Position numbers and translations under genes: made by a program
In this document: positions 47,247 through 55,833 of the stretch, in pieces
Position numbering within the stretch: position 1 is the stretch's first letter
Layout of the letters: every line of letters begins with the position of its first letter
From: Candidatus Dependentiae bacterium
GTDB taxonomy: Bacteria > Babelota > Babeliae > Babelales > Vermiphilaceae
Reading direction: 5' to 3'
NCBI GenBank assembly: GCA_040878395.1
Contig: JBBDMI010000010.1
Coordinates: 1 to 64,000, forward strand
Length of the DNA: 64,000 nucleotides
The notes under the pieces: generated by a model
Database searches by the model: none
What the model saw: only the letters and a program-made list of their open reading frames with translations
What the model was told of the DNA's origin: nothing

Positions 47247-47966
47247 TTACTTTAATACAACAACAGTCATTTGACGACATGCATTTTTACCATCACGACG
47301 ATAAGAACAATAGCGCGTATCACAAATAGTGCAAAAATTATATTCCATCTTAAAAGCCTCTTTTGGCACTCCTACACCCTCTAATTGTAATCGATTAAAC
47401 AATGACAAATCAAAACGTAAACCATCATCATCTGTGTATACAACTTGATCTGCAAAGCCAAATGGTTCAAGGTGAACTAAGAAATCTTCACCTATACGAT
47501 AACAGCATTTTTTTGCTGAAGGACCAAAGAAAATACGCAAATGCTCAACTTTTGTGCCATAAAGTTCTTGCATTTTTTGTACCATCTTTGGCGCTATTTG
47601 CATGACAGAACTTTTCCAGCCTGCATGCACAATTGCGACTACATGATGGAAATTATCATAAAAAATAATGGGCAAACAATCGGCAGTCATAACACCGATA
47701 CCATATTTTTTTTCTTGCGTAACTAAAAAATCACCGTCAACTTTGAACGGCTCAATTTTATCTTGTGCAACAACAATTCCTTTATTTGAGTGTATTTGAT
47801 GCAAAAAATTTAAACGCTCTAGCTGCATCATTTTTTTTAATTTTTTGTATGGCTCTATAGAAAGGAGACGTATACCTGGTGGATAATGTAAATACTGATC
47901 AGGTTCAAGATCATCTTCAGCACTACCAAAATAAATAGCAAATAATGGGTTACTATGCAATAGCAT
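47247..47966 (-). CDS. pgeF: PgeF/YfiH-type polyphenol oxidase (laccase-domain) protein
   Basis: 239 residues. Motifs of the family in order: LHQIHS with the first metal His, MTADCLPIIF, VHAGWKSSV, FFGPSAKKCCYRIG and the C-terminal TRYCSYRRDGKNACRQMTVV. Known members act as purine nucleoside phosphorylase/adenosine deaminase-like enzymes (human FAMIN/LACC1) or, in E. coli, as an editing factor that removes misincorporated L-Ser from peptidoglycan precursors. Which role holds here cannot be told. Located between secA and the terminator at 48004. Confidence 0.88.
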   Translation of the reverse strand: MLLHSNPLFAIYFGSAEDDLEPDQYLHYPPGIRLLSIEPYKKLKKMMQLERLNFLHQIHSNKGIVVAQDKIEPFKVDGDFLVTQEKKYGIGVMTADCLPIIFYDNFHHVVAIVHAGWKSSVMQIAPKMVQKMQELYGTKVEHLRIFFGPSAKKCCYRIGEDFLVHLEPFGFADQVVYTDDDGLRFDLSLFNRLQLEGVGVPKEAFKMEYNFCTICDTRYCSYRRDGKNACRQMTVVVLK

Positions 47967-48003
47967 ATTATCGTCAATCTCCTTTAGATCAATATTAATG
48001 AGT

Positions 48004-48030
48004 AAAAAACCCCCTCAATTGTGAGGGGGT
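48004..48030 (-). terminator. Rho-independent terminator of the gene at 48078
   Basis: On the minus strand CCCCCTC-ACAATT-GAGGGGG followed by six T. It isolates pgeF from the upstream gene. Confidence 0.85.
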
Positions 48031-48077
48031 ACATTTGAGTAGTATAGCGCTCATTTTTTAAGTTGCAAATGGATAAT

Positions 48078-49184
48078 TTACCAGTGCAATTGCCTTTGCA
48101 TGCGGTACTCATACATCTCTTGTTCTTTTAACCTATTTTGTCTTTCTCTTGCACGAGCTTCGCGCTCCTTTGCATATGCTTCACGCTCTTTTGCAGCAGC
48201 AATGCGTTGCTCGGTTTGCACACGTTCACGCTCTAAACGCAAACGTTCTTTCTCTCGTTGCGCGCGTTCATACTCAGCGAGTGAACGTATGTACTCTTTA
48301 TCAGAAATAACCATCTCTTGTATGTAATACAAGCTACCCAATAAACTGCGTGCATAAGAAATACGCGTTGCATAATTATATGCCGAACGTTCAAGCGCTT
48401 GCTCAAGTGAATAAATAGCTTGCTTTAATTTCTTCACAAAACTGATTAATGCAAAAGCGCCTGAATGCTTACTCAAAATAGATGAACGCATCGCTTTTGC
48501 CAGCGCATATTGATCATTTGCATATCGCTGTAATAGCTCAAATTCTCTACGATAATCACGCGCCAAAGAATCTTCAACTTCAAACAGCTGAAAATAACTT
48601 CGATGTTCAGCTAACAATGCATAAAAAGATTCCAGTTCAAACAGGACCTCTTTACTCTTTCGGACCAAATGATCCATACGATTGTACACATACTTAACTT
48701 CATGCCATTGTTCACTATGAGAAAGATCAAGCATACGTTTTTCAATCGCACTGCGATTAGATTTTAAATCGGTAATAGTGAGCTTTATATCTTTAATTAA
48801 ACTGTTAATTGTGCGAGATCTTCCTTTTGCTATCGCAAGCTCATAAAGCAATTCTTCATCAAAATAATACGCCATATTACCATGTTGTTTTTGCATACGA
48901 TGAGCCAAACGAATGAGAGACTGATAACCGTCAATCTTGGATAAATCATTTCGACATCGCTCAATTAAAACTTCATTTGAAGGGGCTCCCCACAGACCGC
49001 ACCATCGCCCAAATGCATAGATCCCTGTAACGGCACCGACAACAGTCAATGCACCCCAAAATGCATTTTGCATATCATCTTTATATACATGCTTCGATGC
49101 AAAATCACGATGCCTATGTGCATCACAAGTTGAACTTATAATTAATGCTACACATAATAGCGAGTAATATTTTTTGTCTTTCAC
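48078..49184 (-). CDS. Secreted or envelope helical protein with charged coiled-coil tail
   Basis: 368 residues, GTG start at 49184 with AAAAGG six bases upstream. Signal peptide ~1-22 (TCDA|HRH), a second hydrophobic stretch at ~40-65 (AFWGALTVVGAVTGIYAFGR), a long helical body, and from ~300 an Arg/Glu coiled coil (ERAQREKERLRLERERVQTE and KEREAYAKEREARARERQ). The paired signal/hydrophobic segment plan matches the protein at 27607. Function unknown; likely a tethered periplasmic protein. Confidence 0.62.
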   Translation of the reverse strand: MKDKKYYSLLCVALIISSTCDAHRHRDFASKHVYKDDMQNAFWGALTVVGAVTGIYAFGRWCGLWGAPSNEVLIERCRNDLSKIDGYQSLIRLAHRMQKQHGNMAYYFDEELLYELAIAKGRSRTINSLIKDIKLTITDLKSNRSAIEKRMLDLSHSEQWHEVKYVYNRMDHLVRKSKEVLFELESFYALLAEHRSYFQLFEVEDSLARDYRREFELLQRYANDQYALAKAMRSSILSKHSGAFALISFVKKLKQAIYSLEQALERSAYNYATRISYARSLLGSLYYIQEMVISDKEYIRSLAEYERAQREKERLRLERERVQTEQRIAAAKEREAYAKEREARARERQNRLKEQEMYEYRMQRQLHW

Positions 49185-49303
49185 AACAAGCCTTTTGAAT
49201 AAAAAGTTTCATATAGAACTGTTAAGTATTACATAATTTACACGTCTAAACAAAAAGGGTATTATTATTAATAAATAAATAGTTTAACTAGTAAAGGTTT
49301 AAC

Positions 49304-50032
49304 GTGATTAACACAAAAATGTTTTCTCTCTCTCTATTATTAATGACTTGTTTTATTGTCCAGTGTGCAGATCCGGATAAAGCTCTTGAAAAAGCTCCAA
49401 CACAAAATGAAGTATTAACAAACCTTTTTCAAGAAATATTTGAACCCGATGAGGCATCTTTATTTCTATCAAATCAAAAAGAAATTGAAGTATGGTCGGA
49501 AGAAATCATAAAAGGCAACACACATGTAATTAAAAATTTACCGAAGTTTCTTTTATCTTGTAAAAAAGAGGAAGAAGTTGAACTGGTTGCAAAATTATAT
49601 ATAAGCATTTCTTTGAGATCATTTATAGAACATGGCTCAAGAGTTATGCAACATCAAAATCCCAAAGAAAACCCCGAAAAACTAAAGCTCCTGCTAACAA
49701 CAGAGGCAGCGGCATTTATATATGGACTAACAGTCAAGTATGAAAACATGATATTTGACGAATCTGAATTCAAAAAAGATTGCGCTGCTTATAGCGTTTT
49801 TCAAAAAACACTCAGAGAGCACAAAATAGTATTAGACAAGCAAAAAGCAATAGAATGTGCAAAACTATATCTTGCTAAGCAATTCGATAGACAAAGAAAA
49901 GAATTATTAGAAAATTTAGAACGAAAGCAAGCACTTATAGCTGCGGGCAAAAAACAGTTAGATGAATTAGCTGCAGATAATCCAAAATTAAAAGAAATAA
50001 TTGATGCAATACGTACAAAATCTGACCAATAA
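49304..50032 (+). CDS. Secreted helical protein of unknown function
   Basis: 242 residues, GTG start at 49304 (AAAGG six bases before; the next ATG at 49319 is too far from it). Signal peptide ~1-23 (IVQC|ADPD), possibly a lipoprotein, though the lipobox is poor. The mature protein is almost wholly helical and charged, with a C-terminal coiled coil (LLENLERKQALIAAGKKQLD). No family recognised. A bidirectional terminator separates it from ftsZ. Confidence 0.62.
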   Translation: MINTKMFSLSLLLMTCFIVQCADPDKALEKAPTQNEVLTNLFQEIFEPDEASLFLSNQKEIEVWSEEIIKGNTHVIKNLPKFLLSCKKEEEVELVAKLYISISLRSFIEHGSRVMQHQNPKENPEKLKLLLTTEAAAFIYGLTVKYENMIFDESEFKKDCAAYSVFQKTLREHKIVLDKQKAIECAKLYLAKQFDRQRKELLENLERKQALIAAGKKQLDELAADNPKLKEIIDAIRTKSDQ

Positions 50033-50045
50033 TCCAATCAATTTC

Positions 50046-50071
50046 AAAAGGGGCCAATACGGCCCCTTTTT
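50046..50071. terminator. Bidirectional terminator between the gene at 49304 and ftsZ
   Basis: AAAAGGGGCC-AATAC-GGCCCCTTTT: perfect stem with A- and T-runs usable from both sides. Confidence 0.87.
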
Positions 50072-50075
50072 ATTT

Positions 50076-51293
50076 CTACTCTTCTTTTTCTTTTTGTTGT
50101 TGACGCATAAATGCAGGAATATCCAAAGCATTAATATCAAGCAATGAAGTTTCCTGCCTTATCTCATTTTTTTGATCTTGAACCGGTGCTTGGTCAGAAC
50201 TGGATTCCTTTGCTTGCCACTCCGTTGCTTTTTGTTCAGGAGACAAATCACATTTTACATGCGCTGTTGGTTTTGGTTCAACTGAGGCAAATATTTGTTC
50301 TTCTATTTTTTTTGCTTGTTCCACGTTTTTACGCTCATGAAAACCGGTTGCAATAACAGTAACTGAAACCTCTTCATCCATAGATTCATCAATTACAGAA
50401 CCGATAATAATATTTGCATCCTCTTCTGCTTGGTCATAAATAACCTCTGCTGCTTGAGAAATCTCATGCAAACCAAGTGAAGGGCCACCGGTAATATTGA
50501 GCAACAAGCCATGCGCTCCTTCAATATCCATATTTTCAAGTAATGGAGATGACACCGCATTCAATGCTGCTTCTTGAGCACGATTTTCACCGCCGGCTTT
50601 ACCGGTACCCATAATAGCAAGGCCACCATCTTTCATAATGGCACGCACATCGGCAAAATCAACATTGATATGCCCCGGTTTAGTAATAATATCAGAAATA
50701 CCTTTTACCGATTGACCAAGTACATCATTAATCATTGAAAATGCATCAATCATAGAAACATGTTTATCAACGATCGATAACAATTTTTGATTGGGGATTA
50801 CGATTAATGTATCAACCTGTTTTTTAAGTTCTTCAAGCGCTCCTTCGGCAACTTTTGCTCGCCGCTTACCCTCAAACATAAATGGTTTTGTTACCACGGC
50901 AATACACAATGTACCTTTTTCACGCAATGCATGTGCAATAACCGGCAATGCGCCAGAACCGGTGCCACCGCCTAGACCTGCAGTTAAGAAAACAATATCA
51001 GCATCACCAACTGCCTCAAGAATTTTATCCATATCCTCTTCGGCTGAACGCTTGCCTAATTCAGGATTTGCACCGGTACCCAAACCTTTGGTTGATTTAA
51101 TACCAATTTGCAAACACGCAGAAGCTTTTGATAAATTCAAAGCTTGTGCGTCAGTGTTTGCCGCAACGAATTCTATCCCTTCATAACCTGACTCTATAAT
51201 ACTATTAATAGTATTACCTCCACCTCCCCCTACACCAATTACTTTAATTGAAGCAGCACGAGATTCATGCTCTTGCTTTACCAAATCTATCAT
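50076..51293 (-). CDS. ftsZ: Cell division protein FtsZ
   Basis: 405 residues. Tubulin-like GTPase that forms the division ring. N-terminal IKVIGVGGGGGNTIN, the tubulin signature GLGGGTGSGALPV near residue 110, and the T7-loop region HINVDFADVRAIMKDGG are intact. A variable acidic linker leads to a C-terminal peptide DIPAFMRQQ, the binding site for FtsA. Last gene of the ftsQ-ftsA-ftsZ set. The presence of FtsZ argues against Chlamydiae and Planctomycetes. Confidence 0.97.
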   Translation of the reverse strand: MIDLVKQEHESRAASIKVIGVGGGGGNTINSIIESGYEGIEFVAANTDAQALNLSKASACLQIGIKSTKGLGTGANPELGKRSAEEDMDKILEAVGDADIVFLTAGLGGGTGSGALPVIAHALREKGTLCIAVVTKPFMFEGKRRAKVAEGALEELKKQVDTLIVIPNQKLLSIVDKHVSMIDAFSMINDVLGQSVKGISDIITKPGHINVDFADVRAIMKDGGLAIMGTGKAGGENRAQEAALNAVSSPLLENMDIEGAHGLLLNITGGPSLGLHEISQAAEVIYDQAEEDANIIIGSVIDESMDEEVSVTVIATGFHERKNVEQAKKIEEQIFASVEPKPTAHVKCDLSPEQKATEWQAKESSSDQAPVQDQKNEIRQETSLLDINALDIPAFMRQQQKEKEE

Positions 51294-51310
51294 TCCCTAT
51301 TCTCCCCAGT

Positions 51311-52540
51311 TTAAAAGAAATCGATTACCCACGATTTCATGCGCGTAGCTACGCGTTTAACAAATGGACCATCTACATCAGAATTAAATGGCGAATGTTT
51401 CATTTTTAATGCATGAAGCAATAAACCATAACCGGTTGCATAAATCGGCGTTTCTAACGTACCCGGCAATGCATAAGAAACATGTAAATTTCCAATGCGC
51501 ACCGGCATATTAAAAATGGTTTTTGCAACAGTATCAATGCCATTTAACAGGGAACCCCCACCTGTTATAACTAAACCGGATGTACAATATGTCTTTAGAT
51601 GTTTATCATCAATTTCTTGTCGTACAAAATGCAGCATCTCTTGTGCTCGTGCATGCAATATCATACCGAGTATATTTTTTGAAATAGTTGTCGAATTTCC
51701 ACCCTGGGCCAATTCAACATGAATATCTTTATCATCTTCGTGTAAATTTACCGTGCCGTGTTCAACTTTTACTCGCTCTGCATCTTTTATTGAAGTACGC
51801 AAACCAATAGCAATATCGCTGGTAAAATGATTGCCCGCAATTGGCAATACCATAGTATGAACAATCGTCCCATGTTGATAAATCGCCAAATCTGCCGTGC
51901 CTCCACCAATATCCAATAGTGCAACGCCAAGTTGCCGCTCATCTTCACTCAATACTGATTGCGCTGAAGCTAATGGCTCTAAAATAATATCTCTAACTTG
52001 AACACCGGCAGCTTCACAACAACTGACTAAGTTTTGTACCGATGCAATTGCCCCTAAAATAATATGCGCTTGCACCTCTAACCGAATGCCATGCATACCG
52101 ATCGGATCTTGTAATCGTTCTTGCCCATCAATAATAAAATATTGTGGCAACACATGCAGCACTTGATATCCTTCCGGCACCGGAATTGCTTGTGCAGCGG
52201 CCAATGCATGTTCAACATCTGAAGCACGAACTGAACCTTTTTTAATCGGCACCACTCCGTGTGAATTTAATGAACGGATATGTGCGCCGGATATGCCAAT
52301 GTAAGCAGATTCAACAGAAACACCTGACACCAATTCAGCCTCTTTAATTGCTTGCTTAATTGATTGGACTGTTTTTGCAACATTAACAACCACACCTTTT
52401 TGCAAACCTTCTGAAGGCGCTTTACCCATACCTAAAACTTCAACATTATCTTTACTTGTTTGCTGCGCAACCAATACACAGATTTTTGTTGTCCCAATAT
52501 CGATAGAGGTCATTAAACGTTCTTTTAATACTTTTGCCAT
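51311..52540 (-). CDS. ftsA: Cell division protein FtsA
   Basis: 409 residues. Actin-like ATPase tethering FtsZ to the membrane: MTSIDIGTTKICVLVAQ phosphate-1 loop, the inserted 1C domain (ESAYIGISGAHIRSLNSHGV), LDIGGGTADLAIY phosphate-2 loop, and the adenosine motif LVITGGGSLLNGI. The C-terminus ends in a short amphipathic helix (ATRMKSWVIDFF) for membrane binding. AGGGGA before the ATG at 52540; 11 bases after ftsQ and 17 before ftsZ, so one operon. Confidence 0.95.
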   Translation of the reverse strand: MAKVLKERLMTSIDIGTTKICVLVAQQTSKDNVEVLGMGKAPSEGLQKGVVVNVAKTVQSIKQAIKEAELVSGVSVESAYIGISGAHIRSLNSHGVVPIKKGSVRASDVEHALAAAQAIPVPEGYQVLHVLPQYFIIDGQERLQDPIGMHGIRLEVQAHIILGAIASVQNLVSCCEAAGVQVRDIILEPLASAQSVLSEDERQLGVALLDIGGGTADLAIYQHGTIVHTMVLPIAGNHFTSDIAIGLRTSIKDAERVKVEHGTVNLHEDDKDIHVELAQGGNSTTISKNILGMILHARAQEMLHFVRQEIDDKHLKTYCTSGLVITGGGSLLNGIDTVAKTIFNMPVRIGNLHVSYALPGTLETPIYATGYGLLLHALKMKHSPFNSDVDGPFVKRVATRMKSWVIDFF

Positions 52541-52551
52541 GCTTGCGTCCC

Positions 52552-53295
52552 CTAACTTTTTAATTTCGAAATAATTATACGGTCTTCAAAACGCACATCA
52601 GCACAAAATCCTTTTGCATAAATCGTTTTATTGATAAGTTCTTGTGCAATGCTATCACAAGAATCAAGTAAAGACTGTGTTATGTTGTTATCATAATTGC
52701 ACAATAAACGCGCAGGTTGCTGATATAAATCAAATGCAATTTCATGTCGATGTCGCCAAATAATAGAACTTTTTTTAATCAATGAAGGTTCTATTGAAGT
52801 CAGATAAGCAAATACATCTGCAGGTAAGCGATTATCTTGATTATCCAAAGCTATGTATAATTTTGGCATTCCTTCATAGCAATACGGTTCAAAATAATCA
52901 GCCAACACACAATAATTATTATGAGTCACTACCTGCTGAGCTGTTATCACGTGTGATTGAATTTGTTCATGAGTCAGTTGTAAACAAGGATAATGCGCTT
53001 CAACTTCTATATGCACAAAACTGGGTTTATACCAACATGCAACATGACTAATAAATGGAAATGCCTCTTGCAATAGTTGCGCAATCTTTGATGGCTTTTC
53101 ATCAACATACATCTGTGTAGATTGAATATAAGCACTAATCTCATCTTGTGCTTTTTTTGACAAATGCACATCATATGCAACAGAAAAACGATGCACTGCA
53201 AAAACATAAATTGATACTATATGTATACTCACAAGAAAAACAAGCGTACTACATACATAGAGCGCTTTTTTTATATACCCTAATTTGAGCTTCAT
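52552..53295 (-). CDS. ftsQ: Cell division protein FtsQ/DivIB
   Basis: 247 residues. One N-terminal membrane helix (~8-35, KALYVCSTLVFLVSIHIVSI) and then a periplasmic POTRA-like domain (~60-130) and beta domain. Sequence identity to model FtsQ is weak; the call rests on topology, size and the position directly before ftsA. It would link FtsB/FtsL to the cytoplasmic ring. No ddl, murB or murC precedes it; instead a tiny membrane ORF lies upstream. Confidence 0.78.
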   Translation of the reverse strand: MKLKLGYIKKALYVCSTLVFLVSIHIVSIYVFAVHRFSVAYDVHLSKKAQDEISAYIQSTQMYVDEKPSKIAQLLQEAFPFISHVACWYKPSFVHIEVEAHYPCLQLTHEQIQSHVITAQQVVTHNNYCVLADYFEPYCYEGMPKLYIALDNQDNRLPADVFAYLTSIEPSLIKKSSIIWRHRHEIAFDLYQQPARLLCNYDNNITQSLLDSCDSIAQELINKTIYAKGFCADVRFEDRIIISKLKS

Positions 53296-53379
53296 TGCTC
53301 ACCCCTTTTATAAGTCCCTTATATTGTTATTACAAGTTTTGCCTATAAAAGGTCAAGAGTATAGAAAATTAATTTATGT

Positions 53380-53481
53380 TTAATGCACCCAACAAGAAAC
53401 ACACCAAAAAGTTAAACCGAATGCAATCATCAAAATAATCACAATAAAAAACCACCTATATTTGTGAACGAGACGTCTCAT
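53380..53481 (-). CDS. 33-residue single-pass membrane protein upstream of ftsQ
   Basis: ATG at 53481 behind AGGAG with a 6-base spacer. The product starts MRRLVHKYRWFF, then one hydrophobic helix (IVIILMIAFGLTFW), and ends CVSCWVH. Its ATG overlaps the stop of the second frame of the broken gene upstream (ATGA), which suggests translational coupling. The basic N-terminus followed by one helix also resembles the membrane anchor of PpiD/SurA-type proteins, so a truncated relic is the alternative. Confidence 0.5.
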   Translation of the reverse strand: MRRLVHKYRWFFIVIILMIAFGLTFWCVSCWVH

Positions 53482-53950
53482 CTTTCTCTCCTTTCTATGT
53501 TTTTTGTATATAAGTATCTTTTTTTTCTATTACACCCTACTAAAACATAAGGAATAAATTCACAATAATCATACAGTTGTTGATCAACATGATTTTCCAT
53601 CTGCACTTCAACTGCACCTTCCTTTTGCTCAAGCTGCATTAAATATTTTAGCACGCCACTTAGAGCATCAAAAAACGAGTTTGTAATGTTCCCGCTCGAG
53701 GAACTATATTAATAATATAACTATCATAGTCACACATAGCTATAGATTCCGGCTTTAACAATCCATACAATGCAATCCCTATCAACCTGTCATCTTTATA
53801 GGATCTACCTTCAAAATAGAGACCTAAAGTAAAACCTTCAGGCTCCCATACGTCATAAACATATTTTAGTAAAACAGGATTTGTTAACTTATAATCGGCA
53901 GTAAAAAGTGATGTGTTAAAAAATAAAAGCATAAAAAGAAATAGTATCAT
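53478..53950 (-). pseudogene. Frameshifted remnant of an outer-membrane barrel gene
   Basis: The first frame (53950 to 53660) gives a signal peptide (to ~18, FTA|DYK) and 78 more residues including FTLGLYFEGRSYKDDRL, which matches FSAGLFYEGTYKGSDRL of the barrel at 60861. After VPRAG the homology and coding character continue in another frame (NITNSFFDALSGVLKYLMQL) to a stop at 53478-53480. Adding one G to the GGG at about 53691-53693 restores a single frame. Only the C-terminal third of the barrel is represented, so it is either a decayed gene or a short relative. Confidence 0.6.
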
Positions 53951-54030
53951 GACAATAAGCTCCCTTTAACATTCTCTTTAATCCTGCATAAAAAATGTTA
54001 AAAGTGTAATAGAATACTGTTTTGTTACTA

Positions 54031-54765
54031 CTACTGAGAAGCAAGAAACAACATAATACCGGCTGCTACCGATGCATTATATGAAATATCAACAGAACGT
54101 TGTGGAATGGTTACTTGAGTACCATATTTGAAAATTGAAGGACTCACACCCTTGCCTTCGCTGCCAATAACCAAACATAATGGTTTTTTATAAGTAATTT
54201 GAGCAGCATTTTCACCTTTAAAATTAGTAATATAAAGATTATATCCAGCCTCTTTAAGTTCTTGTGCTGCCGCTTGTGCCGAAGGGGCCAAATAAATTTG
54301 CAAATGCTCTGCCAATCCTGCAGATGATTTAATTGTAGCTGCTTGTAATGGCGCAGATTTTTTTTGCGTAATCACTACTCCATCGACACCGGTACAATAT
54401 GCAGAACGTAAAATAGCACCCAAATTGCGTACATCTTGAATCCCATCAAGCATCAATAAAAATGGTTGTTTTTGTGGGTCGAATGGAACTTTTCGATAGC
54501 CAAATGGTGCAGCTAGACCAAGCACTGATTGGTGATCAGGCGTACCAGCTAATTTAGTAAGTGTTTCGCGTGAAACATATTTAATAGTAACCGGATACTT
54601 TGGCAAAAGCGCTTCTATCTGAACAAACGATTTCGGCTTTGGATCTGTTGTATATAATGTAAGCAGCTTACGCTTTTTTGCCTTTAAAAGTTCAACAATT
54701 GAATGAACACCATAAACGGGTTCACCCTGCATGATTTTTGTTTTTATTTTTTTATTTTTCTGCAT
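54031..54765 (-). CDS. rlmB: 23S rRNA (guanosine-2'-O-)-methyltransferase RlmB
   Basis: 244 residues, TrmH-type SPOUT methylase using S-adenosylmethionine on 23S rRNA (G2251 in E. coli). N-terminal substrate-binding part (YGVHSIVELLK), then LDGIQDVRNLGAILRSA (motif 1), LVIGSEGKGVSPSI (motif 2) and DISYNASVAAGIML (motif 3; SLNVS is more usual). A TATAAT on the minus strand at 54773-54778 is only 7 bases before the ATG at 54765, and there is no Shine-Dalgarno, suggesting a leaderless mRNA. Could also be a tRNA TrmH-like enzyme. Confidence 0.88.
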   Translation of the reverse strand: MQKNKKIKTKIMQGEPVYGVHSIVELLKAKKRKLLTLYTTDPKPKSFVQIEALLPKYPVTIKYVSRETLTKLAGTPDHQSVLGLAAPFGYRKVPFDPQKQPFLLMLDGIQDVRNLGAILRSAYCTGVDGVVITQKKSAPLQAATIKSSAGLAEHLQIYLAPSAQAAAQELKEAGYNLYITNFKGENAAQITYKKPLCLVIGSEGKGVSPSIFKYGTQVTIPQRSVDISYNASVAAGIMLFLASQ

Positions 54766-54772
54766 AGTACCT

Positions 54773-54778
54773 ATTATA
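54773..54778 (-). promoter_or_regulatory. -10 box immediately before rlmB
   Basis: TATAAT seven bases before the ATG; the -35 is weak (TTTTTA). If used, transcription would begin at or within a base or two of the start codon. Confidence 0.4.
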
Positions 54779-54795
54779 CCCTTTTTTAATAAATA

Positions 54796-54829
54796 TAAAA
54801 ACAGCTTTTAAATATTAAAAGCTGTTTTT
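54796..54829. other. Terminator-like hairpin between divergent genes
   Basis: AAAAACAGCTTTTAA / TTAAAAGCTGTTTTT perfect stem with A/T flanks. It lies upstream of both rlmB (minus) and the gene at 54933 (plus), so it cannot terminate either; it may block read-through between them or be a relic. Confidence 0.6.
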
Positions 54830-54932
54830 ATATTTATTTTCACAATACTTTGAAAAAAAATATATTATGATATTTATATATATAGCTCATTGTTTTAATA
54901 TATATAACATATTTTAAATTAAAGGAGTTATC

Positions 54933-55499
54933 ATGCAAAAACGCTTTTATCTTCCCTTGATTTATCTTTTGTCACCTCTATCAATACAACCTTTTGGCTC
55001 TATACATTGGATGCAAGAAGCTATGAGAGAAATGGAAGAAGGTTTTATTCACATGCAAAAAGCAATGGATCAAGCTTTTACAAAAAATAAACCCTCTTTA
55101 TCTGGCCGAATGCCGCAATTAACGAGCCAAAATAAGAAAAATGGTGTATCTTTAACATTTAGCGGCATTGAATCCGGCGACATTAATGCTCATATTAATG
55201 ATAATGTAATCACTATCGATCATGCCGACTTTAAAGCTCGCATCACACAATCAAAAAGTCGTTATGCACGAAGCATACTTTTAGTGGAAACCAGCGCTGA
55301 AGAACATCGTGATGAAGAAAAAGACGACCAATCCTTCTCTAAAGCTTTTTATAGCTCTAGTAATCAAACAATCCCTCTTGAACATGAAATAGATTTAAAC
55401 TCAATCGAGATCACTTACAACGAGAGCTCAAAAGAACTACTTGTGCAACTTTCCAATAAAGAAGGCACACAAATACCAATTTCCATTCAAAAAAAATAA
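54933..55499 (+). CDS. Exported Hsp20/alpha-crystallin-like protein
   Basis: 188 residues behind AAAGGAG. An N-terminal hydrophobic signal (~1-20, SIQPFG). MREMEEGFIHMQKAMDQAF resembles the N-arm of small heat-shock proteins. The core has FSGIESGDINAHINDNVITI (A-G-x-x-x-x-D-I pattern of the first crystallin strands), then SFSKAFYSSSNQTIPLEHEI, DLNSIEITYNESSKELLVQL, matching the usual strand order of Hsp20 ending in the hydrophobic G-V-L-like segment. A holdase in the periplasm is inferred; most Hsp20 are cytoplasmic, so the signal is unusual. Confidence 0.62.
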   Translation: MQKRFYLPLIYLLSPLSIQPFGSIHWMQEAMREMEEGFIHMQKAMDQAFTKNKPSLSGRMPQLTSQNKKNGVSLTFSGIESGDINAHINDNVITIDHADFKARITQSKSRYARSILLVETSAEEHRDEEKDDQSFSKAFYSSSNQTIPLEHEIDLNSIEITYNESSKELLVQLSNKEGTQIPISIQKK

Positions 55500-55512
55500 T
55501 AACCACGTCTAA

Positions 55513-55547
55513 TTCAAAAGGACTGTTTATTAAGCAGTCCTTTTGAA
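55513..55547 (+). terminator. Rho-independent terminator of the Hsp20-like gene
   Basis: TTCAAAAGGACTG / CAGTCCTTTTGAA perfect 13-bp stem with a 9-base loop. Confidence 0.85.
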
Positions 55548-55565
55548 ATTCATAACTTGAAACTA

Positions 55566-55740
55566 ATGCCTCATTACTTAAACATAACATTGCCTAGTAC
55601 AAACATACTTGCAATTGCCATCTTATATTTGTGGTCAATAAAAACGCTTATAACCATAGCCTCAAACTCACTAACGGTAATCCTTTAATCGATTGTCATT
55701 GCATCGCTTCTGAAACCTTACAAATCCGAGTTTGCATTTC
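55566..55740 (+). pseudogene. Decayed fragment of alr upstream of intact alr
   Basis: Aligns base by base with about 55871-56051 of alr: CATCTTATATTTGTGGTCAA against CATCTTGCATTTGTGGTCAA, then AATCCTTTAATCGATTGTCA against CATCCTTTAATCGACTGGTA, and further to ACAAATCCG/ACACATCCG. It covers roughly residues 13-72, including the PLP-lysine region, which reads VNKNAYNH instead of VKGNAYGH. It has small gaps and stops and no start signal. This is the remnant of a partial tandem duplication of alr. Confidence 0.75.
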
Positions 55741-55833
55741 GGATTTGACAACTTTTTTTTTCAAATCGCCTCTTGATTTTGTCCATGATATACTATCAGT
55801 TATTTTGAAAAATAAGAAATAAGGCAATACAAC

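Noticed and set aside
55631-55822. 63-codon plus-strand frame before alr
   Set aside because: Its first half is the degenerate alr fragment; start codon and ribosome site are not credible and the tail is unrelated.
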